DNA from: Planctomycetota bacterium
Lineage (GTDB): Bacteria; Planctomycetota; B15-G4; JADJEK01
DNA length: 58,340 bases
Assembly: GCA_016213895.1 (NCBI GenBank)
Contig: JACQZJ010000126.1
Coordinates: 1 to 58,340, forward strand
Reading direction: 5' to 3'
Below the pieces are notes generated by a model. The model worked only from the letters and a program-made list of their open reading frames with translations, did no database searches and was not told where the DNA came from. Position numbers and translations under genes: made by a program. Below, piece after piece: positions 18,165 through 26,585 of this stretch (its first letter is position 1; every line of letters begins with the position of its first letter).

Positions 18165-19523
18165 ATGGGCGCTCTTAATCCCGCGTTCGCGGGGCTTCTG
18201 CCCCACCCGCCGATCGTCGTCCCCGAAGTGGGCCAGGCGCGCCTCGCGGAGTGCCAGGCCACCTGCGCCGCGTGTCGCGAGTTCGCGGCGCGCCTGGTCG
18301 CGGCGCGCCCTGACCGCCTGCTCCTCGTCTCCCCGCACGCGCCGCGCCGCACCACCACGTTCGGCATCTACGGCGGGGAGCGCCTGCGCGGCGACCTGGG
18401 ACGCTTCGGCGCGCGCGCGGCAGCCGTCGACCTGAAGAACGACGCGGAGGCCGCGCAGGGCATCGAGCAGGCGGCGCGGCGCGCCGGACTGGAGGTCTGG
18501 TCGATCCCGCAGCAGCCTCTCGACCACGGCGCGGTCGTGCCCCTGCGCTTCCTGGTCGAAGCCGGCTTCGCCGGGCCGGCCTGCGTGGTCTCGCCGCCGG
18601 CGGTCCAGGACCTTCCCGCCCTCAGCGCTTTCGGCGGCGCGATCGCCGAGGCATACGGCGCGCTCGGCGGCAGGCCGGCGCTGGTCGCGAGCGGCGACAT
18701 GTCGCACCGCGTCACCCCCGCCGCGCCGAGCGGCTACGACCCGCGCGGCCTGGAGTTCGACCAGGCCCTGGTCGGCCTGGCGGCGGCCGGCGAGTTGGAG
18801 TGCATCCCGCGGATCGACGCCGCCCTGCGGGAGGCGGCGGGCGAGGACACGACCGAGTCGATCACGATCGTCAGCGCCGCGCTCGGGTTCCATCCGAGCG
18901 GGGCCGCCGTGCTCTCCTACGAGCACCCCTTCGGCGTCGGCTACCTCGTGGCGATCCTGCATGACGGAAAGCGGGCGGCGGCCGGGTCCCCGTCCTTGGC
19001 GCTCTTGCCGGCGATCGCGCGCGAGGCGGTCCAAGCGCGCCTGGAGCAGCGCGAGCCCGTGCTGCCGGAGGCGGAAGGAAGGCTGCGGGAGAAGGCCCCC
19101 GTGTTCGTGACCATCAGGCGCAAGGACGGCTCGCTGCGCGGGTGCATGGGATCGCTCCACGCGCTGCACGCGGACCTCGTGGCCGAGACGGCCGATCGCG
19201 CGCTGACCGCAGCCTTCCACGACCCGCGCTTCCCACCGGTCGGCAAGGAGGAGATGCGCGGCCTGCGCATCGAGGTGAGCGTTCTCGGTCCGTGCCAGCG
19301 GGTGTCCTCGCTCCAGGAGCTCGACCCGGAGCGCTTCGGCGTGGTCGTCTCCGACGAGTCGCAGCGCCGCGGCGTGCTCCTGCCCGCCATCGAGGGCGTC
19401 GACTCGGCCAGCGCCCAGATCGCCATCGCAAGGCGCAAGGCCGGAATCCCCGAGGGCGACGACGTGCGCGTCGAGCGCTTCCAGGTGGAGAAGACCGGCG
19501 AGCCCGAGGAAGGAGCGGCATGA
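18165..19523 (+). CDS. LigB/MEMO-like plus AMMECR1 fusion protein of the AmmeMemoRadiSam system
   Basis: A 452-residue two-domain protein. The N-terminal part (about 1-260) is a class III extradiol dioxygenase B (LigB/MEMO)-like domain with histidines placed as metal ligands: LLPHPPIVVPEVG (His14), LLLVSPHAP, QPLDHGAVVPL and ASGDMSHR. The C-terminal part (about 275-440) is an AMMECR1 domain: FVTIRRKDGSLRGCMGSL, TAAFHDPRFPPVG and GVLLPAIEGVDSASAQIAIA. In other genomes these are often separate genes (amrB, amrA). The ATG at 18165 is preferred over a GTG at 18108 because the LigB domain begins directly after it. It overlaps the radical SAM gene by ATGA. The function of this conserved trio in bacteria is not firmly established. 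Confidence 0.88.
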   Translation: MGALNPAFAGLLPHPPIVVPEVGQARLAECQATCAACREFAARLVAARPDRLLLVSPHAPRRTTTFGIYGGERLRGDLGRFGARAAAVDLKNDAEAAQGIEQAARRAGLEVWSIPQQPLDHGAVVPLRFLVEAGFAGPACVVSPPAVQDLPALSAFGGAIAEAYGALGGRPALVASGDMSHRVTPAAPSGYDPRGLEFDQALVGLAAAGELECIPRIDAALREAAGEDTTESITIVSAALGFHPSGAAVLSYEHPFGVGYLVAILHDGKRAAAGSPSLALLPAIAREAVQARLEQREPVLPEAEGRLREKAPVFVTIRRKDGSLRGCMGSLHALHADLVAETADRALTAAFHDPRFPPVGKEEMRGLRIEVSVLGPCQRVSSLQELDPERFGVVVSDESQRRGVLLPAIEGVDSASAQIAIARRKAGIPEGDDVRVERFQVEKTGEPEEGAA

Positions 19524-20614
19524 GCCGCGCCTCCGCCCACGCGGCGCGCTTTTGGCGCGGCCTGGCAGGCGGCAAGATCGCCTGCGACCTGTGTCCGCGG
19601 CGATGCGTGCTCGGCGCGGGCCAGCGCGGCTTCTGCTTCGTGCGCAGGAACGAGGGCGGCCGCATGGAGCTGACGACCTTCGGCCGCTCGACCGGCTTCT
19701 GCGTCGATCCCATCGAGAAGAAGCCGCTCAACCACTTCTTCCCCGGCACGCCGATCCTGTCCTTCGGCACGGCCGGGTGCAACCTGGGCTGCCGCTTCTG
19801 CCAGAACTGGAGCATCTCGCGGAGCCGCGACGTGGACGCGCTGGCCGACGCCGCTTCTCCCGAGGAGATCGCGGCCGCGGCGCGCGAGCTGGACTGCGTC
19901 TCCGTGGCCTACACCTACAACGACCCGGTCATCTGGGCCGAGTACGCCATCGAGACCGCGCGCGCCTGCCGCGCGCTGGGTGTGCGCTCGGTGGCGGTGA
20001 CCAACGGCTACATCACGCGCGAGGCCAGGGGCGAGTTCTTCAGCCACATGGACGCGGCCAACGTCGACCTGAAGGCGTTCTCCGCCGAGTTCTATCACCG
20101 CCAGGCCCTGAGCGGCCGCGGCGGCCTGGAAGACGTCCTGGACACGCTCGTCTTCCTGCGCCGCGAGACCAGCACGTGGCTCGAGATCACGACCCTGCTC
20201 ATCCCGGGACTCAACGACTCGGAGCGCGAGATCGGCGCGGCCTGCGAGTGGATCGTGCGCGAGCTGGGAGCGGACGTGCCGCTGCACTTCACCGCCTTCC
20301 ACCCCGACTACCGCCTGTGCGACCGCCCCCCGACCCCGCCTGCCACGCTGCGCCGCGCGCGCGAGATCGCGCGCGCCGCGGGCCTGCACCACGTCTACAC
20401 CGGCAACGTCCACGACCCGGCCGGACAGAGCACCTGCTGCCCGGGCTGCGGGGAAACGCTCATCGCGCGGGACGGCTACGAGATCCGCGCCTATCGCCTG
20501 GACGAGCGCGGCGGCTGCACGCGCTGCGGCGCCGTCCTCGCCGGGCGCTTCGGCGTTGCGGCCGGGACCTGGGGCGGGCGGCGCCTGCCGGTGCGGATCG
20601 CCCGCGCGCGCTGA
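19520..20614 (+). CDS. amrS: AmmeMemoRadiSam system radical SAM enzyme
   Basis: The 364-residue protein has a canonical radical SAM cluster CxxxCxxC at Cys87, Cys91 and Cys94 (CNLGCRFCQNW) that binds a 4Fe-4S cluster and S-adenosylmethionine. It starts with a cysteine motif CDLCPRRC (residues 22-29) and closes with a zinc-ribbon-like pair CCPGCGE ... CTRCG (about 317-345). It resembles the pyruvate-formate-lyase-activating-like AmrS family always found with AMMECR1 and MEMO genes. The ATG overlaps the upstream stop, so the fusion protein and this enzyme are made together; a shared modification reaction is inferred, with the substrate unknown. Confidence 0.92.
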   Translation: MSRASAHAARFWRGLAGGKIACDLCPRRCVLGAGQRGFCFVRRNEGGRMELTTFGRSTGFCVDPIEKKPLNHFFPGTPILSFGTAGCNLGCRFCQNWSISRSRDVDALADAASPEEIAAAARELDCVSVAYTYNDPVIWAEYAIETARACRALGVRSVAVTNGYITREARGEFFSHMDAANVDLKAFSAEFYHRQALSGRGGLEDVLDTLVFLRRETSTWLEITTLLIPGLNDSEREIGAACEWIVRELGADVPLHFTAFHPDYRLCDRPPTPPATLRRAREIARAAGLHHVYTGNVHDPAGQSTCCPGCGETLIARDGYEIRAYRLDERGGCTRCGAVLAGRFGVAAGTWGGRRLPVRIARAR

Positions 20615-20659
20615 GCGGCGGCCCTGCGCGTCCAGCTCTCCACGGAGGCCCAACAGTCG

Positions 20660-20689
20660 TGGACGCGGTCGCGTACTTCGGGCTATCCT
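20660..20689 (+). promoter_or_regulatory. Probable promoter of the secreted repeat protein gene
   Basis: TGGACG (20660-20665) and TATCCT (20684-20689), 18 bp apart, precede the gene at 20742 by about 45 nt. An AGGAG ribosome site lies at 20731-20735. Confidence 0.4.
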
Positions 20690-20741
20690 GCAGCGAGCCT
20701 TCTCAGGACGAGCCGCCACCATCCGACAAGAGGAGCAGAGA

Positions 20742-22367
20742 ATGAACAGACAACATGCCATTGCATGGACCGCCGCGGCGCTGGCGCTGGCGAGCGTTGC
20801 CTTGACCCGCGGCGCCGCCGCGGCCGATCCGGCCGTGACTCCCACCGCGGTCGTGGTCGAGGGCGACACCGTGATCGGAGTGGGCCTGGTCACGTTCGTC
20901 GACAACCTCGCGGTGAACAACGGCGGCGAGACCCTGGTCGCGGCCGACACCGACAACGCGAACACCAACATCGACAGCGTGCTGCTCAAGGACGGCCCGA
21001 CCCTCTACCTGCAAGAGGGCCAGCTGCTCACGCTCCCCGCCGGCGCCTGGATCGACTCCTTCGACACCGTCAACCTGAACAACGGCGGCAGCAGCGGCTG
21101 GAACTTCTTCCTCGCCGGCACGTCGGGCATCAACGACGACTCGGGTGTCTACCTCGACACCACGCTCCTCATCCAGGAGGGCAGCATCGCCACCGCCATC
21201 CAGTTCTCGCCCGGCACACCGTACATCGGCTTCTTCGAGTGCGGCGTGAACGACTCGAGCCAGGTGCTGATCGTGGCCAGCGTCGACGACCCGGCCATCG
21301 CCACCACCGTGGACCGCGCGCTCGTGGTGGTGGACGCGAGCAGCGGCGTGCAGAACGTCATCCTCAAGGAAGGCGACGTGGCGCCGGGCACGGTCGAGTT
21401 CATCGACGACTTCGGCACGAGCCCGCAGTACTTCGACTTCAACAACGCCGGCGACGCTATCTTCTACGCCGACCTGACCGGCAGCACGGTGTCGGACTAC
21501 GCGGTCTACTACAACACCGCGCTGCTGGCCCGCGAGGGCGATCCCTCCCCGGCCGCCGGCCGTCTCTGGGACCTGCTCTCCTCGTGCGAGGTGGGCATGA
21601 ACGACGTGGGCGGCTGGGTGCTCCACGGCAGCATCGACGGCGATACGGCCACGGACTACATCATCGTCAAGAACGGCGCGGTCTACATGCAGGAGGGCGG
21701 CACGCTGCCGGCGGTCGCGCCCTACAAGTTCACCTCCTTCGGCAGCACTCGGACGGACATCAGCAACGCCGGCGACGTGCTCTGGTACGGCGACTGGGAC
21801 GACGCGGACACGACCAAGGACGAGGGCCTGTTCGTCAACCGCAAGCTGCTCATCCAGGAAGGCGTCACGCAGGTGGCCGGCATGACCGTGACGGACGTAC
21901 GCGGCACGCAGGACACGCAGGACATGAGCGACGACGGCCGCTACTACCTGGCCGAGGTGACGCTCAACTCGACCCTCGACGCCGCCGTGCTCATCGACCG
22001 CGGGCCGTGGCAGATCCTCGGCGGCGAGTTGGCGGGCACGAACGGCACGCCGCAGCTCCGCGGCTGGGGTCCGCTCACCGGCGGCAGCTACGTCACCTTC
22101 GATCTCACGGACGCCAAGCCGCTCAGCACCGCGTTCCTGATCCTGGGTTACACGCCGATCAACGCGCCCTTCATGTGCACCACGCTCATCCCCTACCCGA
22201 ACGCGATCGTCGGCCTGCCGACCGACGCGAACGGCGTGCTGTCCTTCAGCACGATCATCCCCGGAGGGCTGCCCGCGGGCGTGCCCTTCTACATGCAGTA
22301 CTTCATCAGCGACGCGGTGTGCATGGGGGTCTCGGCCTCGAACGGCATCCAGGGCACGCTGCAGTAG
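20742..22367 (+). CDS. Secreted repeat-containing protein with a C-terminal beta domain
   Basis: 541 residues starting with a signal peptide (MNRQHAIAWTAAALALASVA, cleavage after GAAAA). The body has degenerate repeats of about 65 residues, each with a phrase such as LLIQEGS, LYLQEGQ, VILKEGDVAPG, LLAREGDPSP or VYMQEGG, interleaved with NNAGDAIFYAD-type and ISNAGDVLWYGD-type strands. This resembles the 'choice-of-anchor / NxxGxxxF' tandem repeats of large environmental secreted proteins. The last about 115 residues (GTNGTPQLRG ... GLPAGVPFYMQYFISD ... GIQGTLQ) match in pattern the end of the FG-GAP protein at 45923-48346. Only three cysteines are present. It has its own promoter. Function unknown; probably a surface or extracellular structural protein. 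Confidence 0.8.
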   Translation: MNRQHAIAWTAAALALASVALTRGAAAADPAVTPTAVVVEGDTVIGVGLVTFVDNLAVNNGGETLVAADTDNANTNIDSVLLKDGPTLYLQEGQLLTLPAGAWIDSFDTVNLNNGGSSGWNFFLAGTSGINDDSGVYLDTTLLIQEGSIATAIQFSPGTPYIGFFECGVNDSSQVLIVASVDDPAIATTVDRALVVVDASSGVQNVILKEGDVAPGTVEFIDDFGTSPQYFDFNNAGDAIFYADLTGSTVSDYAVYYNTALLAREGDPSPAAGRLWDLLSSCEVGMNDVGGWVLHGSIDGDTATDYIIVKNGAVYMQEGGTLPAVAPYKFTSFGSTRTDISNAGDVLWYGDWDDADTTKDEGLFVNRKLLIQEGVTQVAGMTVTDVRGTQDTQDMSDDGRYYLAEVTLNSTLDAAVLIDRGPWQILGGELAGTNGTPQLRGWGPLTGGSYVTFDLTDAKPLSTAFLILGYTPINAPFMCTTLIPYPNAIVGLPTDANGVLSFSTIIPGGLPAGVPFYMQYFISDAVCMGVSASNGIQGTLQ

Positions 22368-22863
22368 CGGCGCCTCGCGCCTGCTCTCGGGCCGCGCTTC
22401 GAGTAGTCGGTCGTGGTCGCCGAGCTTCACGGACACGCTCCCGAGCGCCTCCGCGTCCCCGCACGTCGCGTGGTCGAACGTTGTCGCCGTCGCGTTGCCC
22501 GTCCGGTGAAGTTGCGACCTCTGCGCCAGCCGCCGGAGCACCTCCTGGACCCCGTGGCGCAGCGCAGCTGGCGGCTTCACCAGGCACTCATCCGACCGTG
22601 CCGCGACATCTCCGCCGCCAGGCGCTGCCACTGCGGCCGAGGTACAACGACCCTCCGCCAGGTCACGAACGGGACGCCTCCTGTAGCAGCCGACCCACAG
22701 CCGCGTCAGGCGGTTCGATGGCAAGCTGGTCAGGTTCTCTTGTCGGACTTCCCCCCTGTCGCACTCTTTGGATTCTGAGTATTCAGGGCGGCGCAACTCT
22801 AGATTGCACAGCCTAACCGTTTATTTATGAATTACTTAGACGCGTGCATGGAATGCGCGACAT
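22368..22863. other. Non-coding stretch
   Basis: About 500 bp between the secreted protein gene and the chromate promoter. I see no frame with coding character, no tRNA and no recognisable insertion-sequence end. GC falls from about 22800 onward. Confidence 0.5.
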
Positions 22864-22905
22864 ACAACTGTGTTGTTTTTTCTACATTCCTGTTGTATAT
22901 ATAAC
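22864..22905 (+). promoter_or_regulatory. AT-rich promoter and candidate operator of chrBA
   Basis: ACAAC-TGT-GTTGT (22864-22876) is a perfect 5-bp inverted repeat that overlaps a -35-like TTGTTT (22873-22878). A TATATA (22896-22901) follows at 17 bp; TATAAC (22900-22905) is an alternative -10. A further GTTGT half-site lies at 22892-22896. Transcription would begin only a few bases before the ATG at 22910, and there is no ribosome site, so the message may be leaderless. Confidence 0.55.
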
Positions 22906-22909
22906 GTCC

Positions 22910-23863
22910 ATGGAATGGAACCTGCTTGTCCTCACGCTTCCGACGGAGAACACCGCCGCCCGCATGCGCTCCTGGCGGGCTCTGAAGGCCTCCGGCGCCA
23001 CCGTCCTGCGGGACGGCGTCTACCTGATGCCGGACGGCGGCAAGCGGAAAGAAACGCTCCAAGCGGTCGCCCACGACGTGGAGGATTCCGGCGGCACGGC
23101 CTACCTTCTGGAAGTTGCGGGAACCGGGCATTACCCGCTGGCCAGCCTGTTCGACCGCTCCGAAGACTACCGCAGGCTCGCGGATGAGATCGGGGCCTGC
23201 GTCGCCGGCATCGAAACTGGCGCCCCGCAGGAACTCGCGCGGCAAGCGCGCAAGCTGCACAAGACGTTCGAACATCTGTCCGAAATCGACTTCTTCCCCG
23301 GCGAAGCGCGATGCCAGGTGCAGGCCCTCCTGCTCGACCTGGACCGCAGCGTTCAAGCCCGGATCAGCCCGGACGAGCCAACGGGGCAGGCCGGTGCGGT
23401 GCTGCGACGCAGCCCCAACGAATACCAGCTTCGGCTCTGGGCCACCCGCAAAGATCTGTGGGTGGACCGCCTGGCCTCGGCGTGGCTGATCCGCCGCTTC
23501 ATTGACCCTGCCGCACGGTTCCTTTGGCTCGATTCCCCCGCAGACTGCCCGCCGGACGTCCTGGGCTTCGACTTCGACGGGGCACGATTCAGCCATACGG
23601 TAACCGAGGAGGGGCTGATGGTGACCTTCGAGACCCTGGTGTTCAGTTTCGGAATGGGCAGGGACGCCGCCTTGCGGCGCATCGCCCGCATCGTTCACTA
23701 CCTTGACGCTGGGGGACTCCCGGCTCCAGAGGCCGCGGGCCTGGAGGGCCTGCTCAGGGGAATGAAGTCCCGTCTGGACAATGACGATGCCCTGCTCCTC
23801 GAATTCGGGCGCGTGTTCGATGACCTCTACTGCGCGTTTGGGCAGGAGAAGGTGGGACCATGA
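22910..23863 (+). CDS. chrB: Chromate resistance protein ChrB
   Basis: A 317-residue protein with the two ChrB parts: an N-terminal domain ([28 protein letters not shown]) and a C-terminal 'chromate resistance' domain ([40 protein letters not shown]). In characterised cassettes ChrB senses chromate and controls chrA. The ATG at 22910 starts exactly at the conserved MEWNLLVL block; an upstream in-frame ATG (22844) would place the promoter inside the gene. The stop overlaps chrA as ATGA. Codon use is less GC-biased than in neighbours, which fits recent acquisition of the pair. Confidence 0.9.
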   Translation: MEWNLLVLTLPTENTAARMRSWRALKASGATVLRDGVYLMPDGGKRKETLQAVAHDVEDSGGTAYLLEVAGTGHYPLASLFDRSEDYRRLADEIGACVAGIETGAPQELARQARKLHKTFEHLSEIDFFPGEARCQVQALLLDLDRSVQARISPDEPTGQAGAVLRRSPNEYQLRLWATRKDLWVDRLASAWLIRRFIDPAARFLWLDSPADCPPDVLGFDFDGARFSHTVTEEGLMVTFETLVFSFGMGRDAALRRIARIVHYLDAGGLPAPEAAGLEGLLRGMKSRLDNDDALLLEFGRVFDDLYCAFGQEKVGP

Positions 23864-25200
23864 AGGACCCCCAGCAGAGGCCTTCCCAACCGAGCTTCTG
23901 GGCGGCTTTCCGCTACTGGCTGAAGCTCGGCTTCATCAGCTTCGGCGGCCCGGCAGGGCAGATTGCTGTCATGCACCAGGAGCTGGTGGAGAAGCGTCGC
24001 TGGATATCCGAACACCGATTCCTGCATGCCCTGAACTACTGCATGCTGCTACCCGGACCCGAAGCGCAGCAGCTCGCCATCTACATTGGTTGGCTCCTGC
24101 ACCGCACGTGGGGCGGCATCGTGGCTGGTACGCTCTTCGTACTGCCCTCGCTCTTCATCCTGACCGCGCTCACCTACGTGTACCTGGCCTTCGGCGACCT
24201 CGCTGCCGTGCAGGGCGTCTTCAACGGCATCAAGCCAGCGGTGGTGGCCATCGTGGTGTTTGCCGCCTGGCGCATCAGCGCGCGCGCGCTCAGAAGCAAG
24301 GCTCTTTGGGCCATGGCCGCGGCCTCATTCGTCGCGATATTCGCATTCGACGTGCCCTTCCCCTGGATGGTACTGGCCGGAGGCATCCTGGGCTTTGTCG
24401 GCGGCAGGGTGGCCCCGGAGCACTTCAAGGCAGGTGGTAACCATGGCGCGTCCGACAGGAGTCGTAGTCCGGCTCTCATCGACGACGACACGCCGCGACC
24501 AGATCACGTGAGATTCAAGCCAGTCCGGCTGGCTCTCCTCATCGCGGCGGTACTTTCCATCTGGGCGGCGGGCATGCTCGCGCTGGGTCCCTCCGTCTTG
24601 AGGGACATGGGCGAGTTCTTCACCAAGGCAGCGCTCGTGACTTTCGGCGGGGCCTATGCGGTGCTGCCCTATGTCTATCAGGGCGGGGTCGAGGCCTACG
24701 GCTGGCTCACTGGCCCGCAGATGATCGACGGGCTGGCCTTGGGCGAGACCACCCCGGGCCCGCTGATCATGGTGGTCGCCTTCGTGGGTTTCGTGGGCGC
24801 CTGGACCAAGGAGATTCTCGGACCGGATACTCTGCTGCTGGCTGGCTTCGCCGGCGCATCGGTGGCCACGTTCTTCACCTTCTTGCCGTCATTCCTGTTC
24901 ATCCTGGCGGGCGGCCCGTTGATCGAAGCAACCCGCGGCGACCTCAAGTTCACCGCCCCGCTCACCGGCATCACCGCCGTCGTCGTAGGGGTGGTGTTGA
25001 ACCTGGCCATCTTCTTCGGCTGGCACGTGCTCTGGCCGGGGGCCACCAAGACGGCGCCGTTCTTGGGTACGTTCGAGTGGTTCTACGCCCTGATGTCCCT
25101 GGCCGCATTCGTCGCCCTCTGGAAGTACAAGATCGGCATCATGAAGGTGATCGGCGCGTGCGCTGCTGTGGGCCTCATCTACACCTACTCAGTCTTCTGA
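23860..25200 (+). CDS. chrA: Chromate efflux transporter ChrA
   Basis: A 446-residue long-chain CHR transporter with two homologous halves and about ten to twelve membrane segments. The first half carries [21 protein letters not shown] and [16 protein letters not shown]; the second carries [18 protein letters not shown] and [20 protein letters not shown]. These are the duplicated FGG and PGP motifs of the family. It expels chromate across the inner membrane. A charged hydrophilic linker (about residues 195-222) joins the halves. It is translationally coupled to chrB and converges on the Gld-like ABC gene cluster. Confidence 0.95.
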   Translation: MKDPQQRPSQPSFWAAFRYWLKLGFISFGGPAGQIAVMHQELVEKRRWISEHRFLHALNYCMLLPGPEAQQLAIYIGWLLHRTWGGIVAGTLFVLPSLFILTALTYVYLAFGDLAAVQGVFNGIKPAVVAIVVFAAWRISARALRSKALWAMAAASFVAIFAFDVPFPWMVLAGGILGFVGGRVAPEHFKAGGNHGASDRSRSPALIDDDTPRPDHVRFKPVRLALLIAAVLSIWAAGMLALGPSVLRDMGEFFTKAALVTFGGAYAVLPYVYQGGVEAYGWLTGPQMIDGLALGETTPGPLIMVVAFVGFVGAWTKEILGPDTLLLAGFAGASVATFFTFLPSFLFILAGGPLIEATRGDLKFTAPLTGITAVVVGVVLNLAIFFGWHVLWPGATKTAPFLGTFEWFYALMSLAAFVALWKYKIGIMKVIGACAAVGLIYTYSVF

Positions 25201-25511
25201 GGTCGCCCGCCGCTGTGCTGTGCAACAAGACCCTTCGCTGGGGACTGGGCCGGGCCCGGCTCGGACGGTTCGAGGCGCGGACTTCGGCGAATCGGCGGGC
25301 CTCGGGCGACTGCGTTTCTCGTGGCCACCACATTCCGCCTGCTCCCGGCGAAGGACGCGCGGCGGCGGCGCAGCCAAGCTCGCTCGCTTGAGTCCGTGTC
25401 AAACAGCCTGGTCTCGTTCCCTTGCGGCGAGTCTCGCCGCGACGAGTCGGAAGTTCCCCTCGGCCTGCTCCGCCCCCTCCTTCCTGCGCGGCGCGCGCGC
25501 CGCCGGAACGG
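25201..25511. other. Convergent spacer
   Basis: 311 bp between the chrA stop and the stop of the DUF4340 gene. I see no gene, tRNA or clear terminator; a GGTTCGAGGC near 25269 resembles a T-loop but has no tRNA around it. It may contain the right border of the acquired chromate segment. Confidence 0.45.
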
Positions 25512-26582
25512 CTACCGCCGCAGCCAGGGCTTCCAGGGAGCGGCGGTCGCGCTTGCCGCAAGCAGCTCCGCGCGCGGCGCCAGCAGGGCGGCGACCTCGG
25601 ACGAGACCTCGTAGCGACAGGCCGCGGCCGCGTTGTCGATGACCGCCTTGCCGCGTTCGTCCGGAGCGCCGATGCAGAGCTCGAGCGGCTCGCCTTCCGC
25701 GGGGCAAAGCGAGATGGTGGCGCGCAGAACGAAGGCGCCGGGCTCCTGCTCGTCGAGCGCGGCCACGATGCGCTCGTACGGCGCGCACATTAGGAACGAG
25801 TAATACGCCGCCGCGGCCTCCTGGCTCGCCTCGACCGCGCGGCCGTCGGCGCTCAGGCGCCAGGCGAAGGACGGTTTGCCGCGGCGCAGGTCCTCCTCCG
25901 TCACCTGAAGCTCGACGAGCGTGAGCTCGAGGAGCGGACCGCCCGTGTGCTCCACGCGCACGCGCTCGATGCGGCGGGATGCTTCCGCCACGACCCGCGG
26001 CACGACGCAGGGATCGAGGAGCAGCGGCCGGTTCGGCGCGGCGCCCATGAGCAGCGCGCTCCAAGGGTTGGTGTCGATCGACCAGACGACCTGCTGGCCG
26101 GAGCGGCGCACGAAGCAGCCGTCCTGCGCCTCGTTCTGGCGGCCAAGCTCCACCTCGAGGAGCACGTTCTCCTCAGGCGTGCGCGGCAGCAGAGGTCCAT
26201 GCAGGCGCACGATCCACGCTCCGGCCGCGCCGATGCCGTAGTCAGCGGCGCGCTTTGCGTCGGCGCTGCTCACCACTCCCTCGGCATCGAGGAGCGCCTG
26301 CAGCAGGGCGTCAATCGCCGCCATGTTTGCGACCGCGCCGAAGTGATCGAGACAGCGCCAGATCCCGCCGACCGGCGCGTAGCGGAGAAGCGCGCCGCCA
26401 CGCGGGCCAACGCTCAGCGCGGCGATCTCGAGCCGCTTCCCCTCCTCGCTCGGGATGAGGCGGCCGATGCGCTCGGCCGCGTCGCGCGCCTCCTCCTCTC
26501 GCTCGTCCAGTCGGCCGTTCCAGAGACCCGCCGCGACCGCCACGAGCAAGAGCACGATCCACGCTGGGAGCGCCTTCCTCAC
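25512..26582 (-). CDS. DUF4340-type membrane-anchored protein of the Gld-like ABC cluster
   Basis: 356 residues from a GTG start, with one N-terminal helix (RKALPAWIVLLLVAVAAGLW) and a long extracytoplasmic part. Features typical of DUF4340 proteins are a heterodimer-like pair of domains with phrases such as WRCLDHFGAVANMAAIDALL, LLDAEGVVSSADAKRAADYG and RRSGQQVVWSIDTNP. These proteins almost always follow gldA-gldF-gldG-like ABC genes and probably act with the exporter outside the membrane; substrate unknown. The gene starts 3 bp after the stop of the GldG-like gene. The long Ala-rich C-terminus (LLAASATAAPWKPWLRR) is not family-specific. Confidence 0.75.
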   Translation of the reverse strand: MRKALPAWIVLLLVAVAAGLWNGRLDEREEEARDAAERIGRLIPSEEGKRLEIAALSVGPRGGALLRYAPVGGIWRCLDHFGAVANMAAIDALLQALLDAEGVVSSADAKRAADYGIGAAGAWIVRLHGPLLPRTPEENVLLEVELGRQNEAQDGCFVRRSGQQVVWSIDTNPWSALLMGAAPNRPLLLDPCVVPRVVAEASRRIERVRVEHTGGPLLELTLVELQVTEEDLRRGKPSFAWRLSADGRAVEASQEAAAAYYSFLMCAPYERIVAALDEQEPGAFVLRATISLCPAEGEPLELCIGAPDERGKAVIDNAAAACRYEVSSEVAALLAPRAELLAASATAAPWKPWLRR

Positions 26583-26585
26583 GGC

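Noticed and set aside
22368-22863. Insertion-sequence remnant left of the chromate genes
   Set aside because: No transposase similarity, terminal inverted repeats or target duplication could be found, although acquisition of the cassette is likely.
25262-25290. tRNA suggested by GGTTCGAGGC
   Set aside because: No acceptor, D or anticodon stems can be formed around this T-loop-like string.
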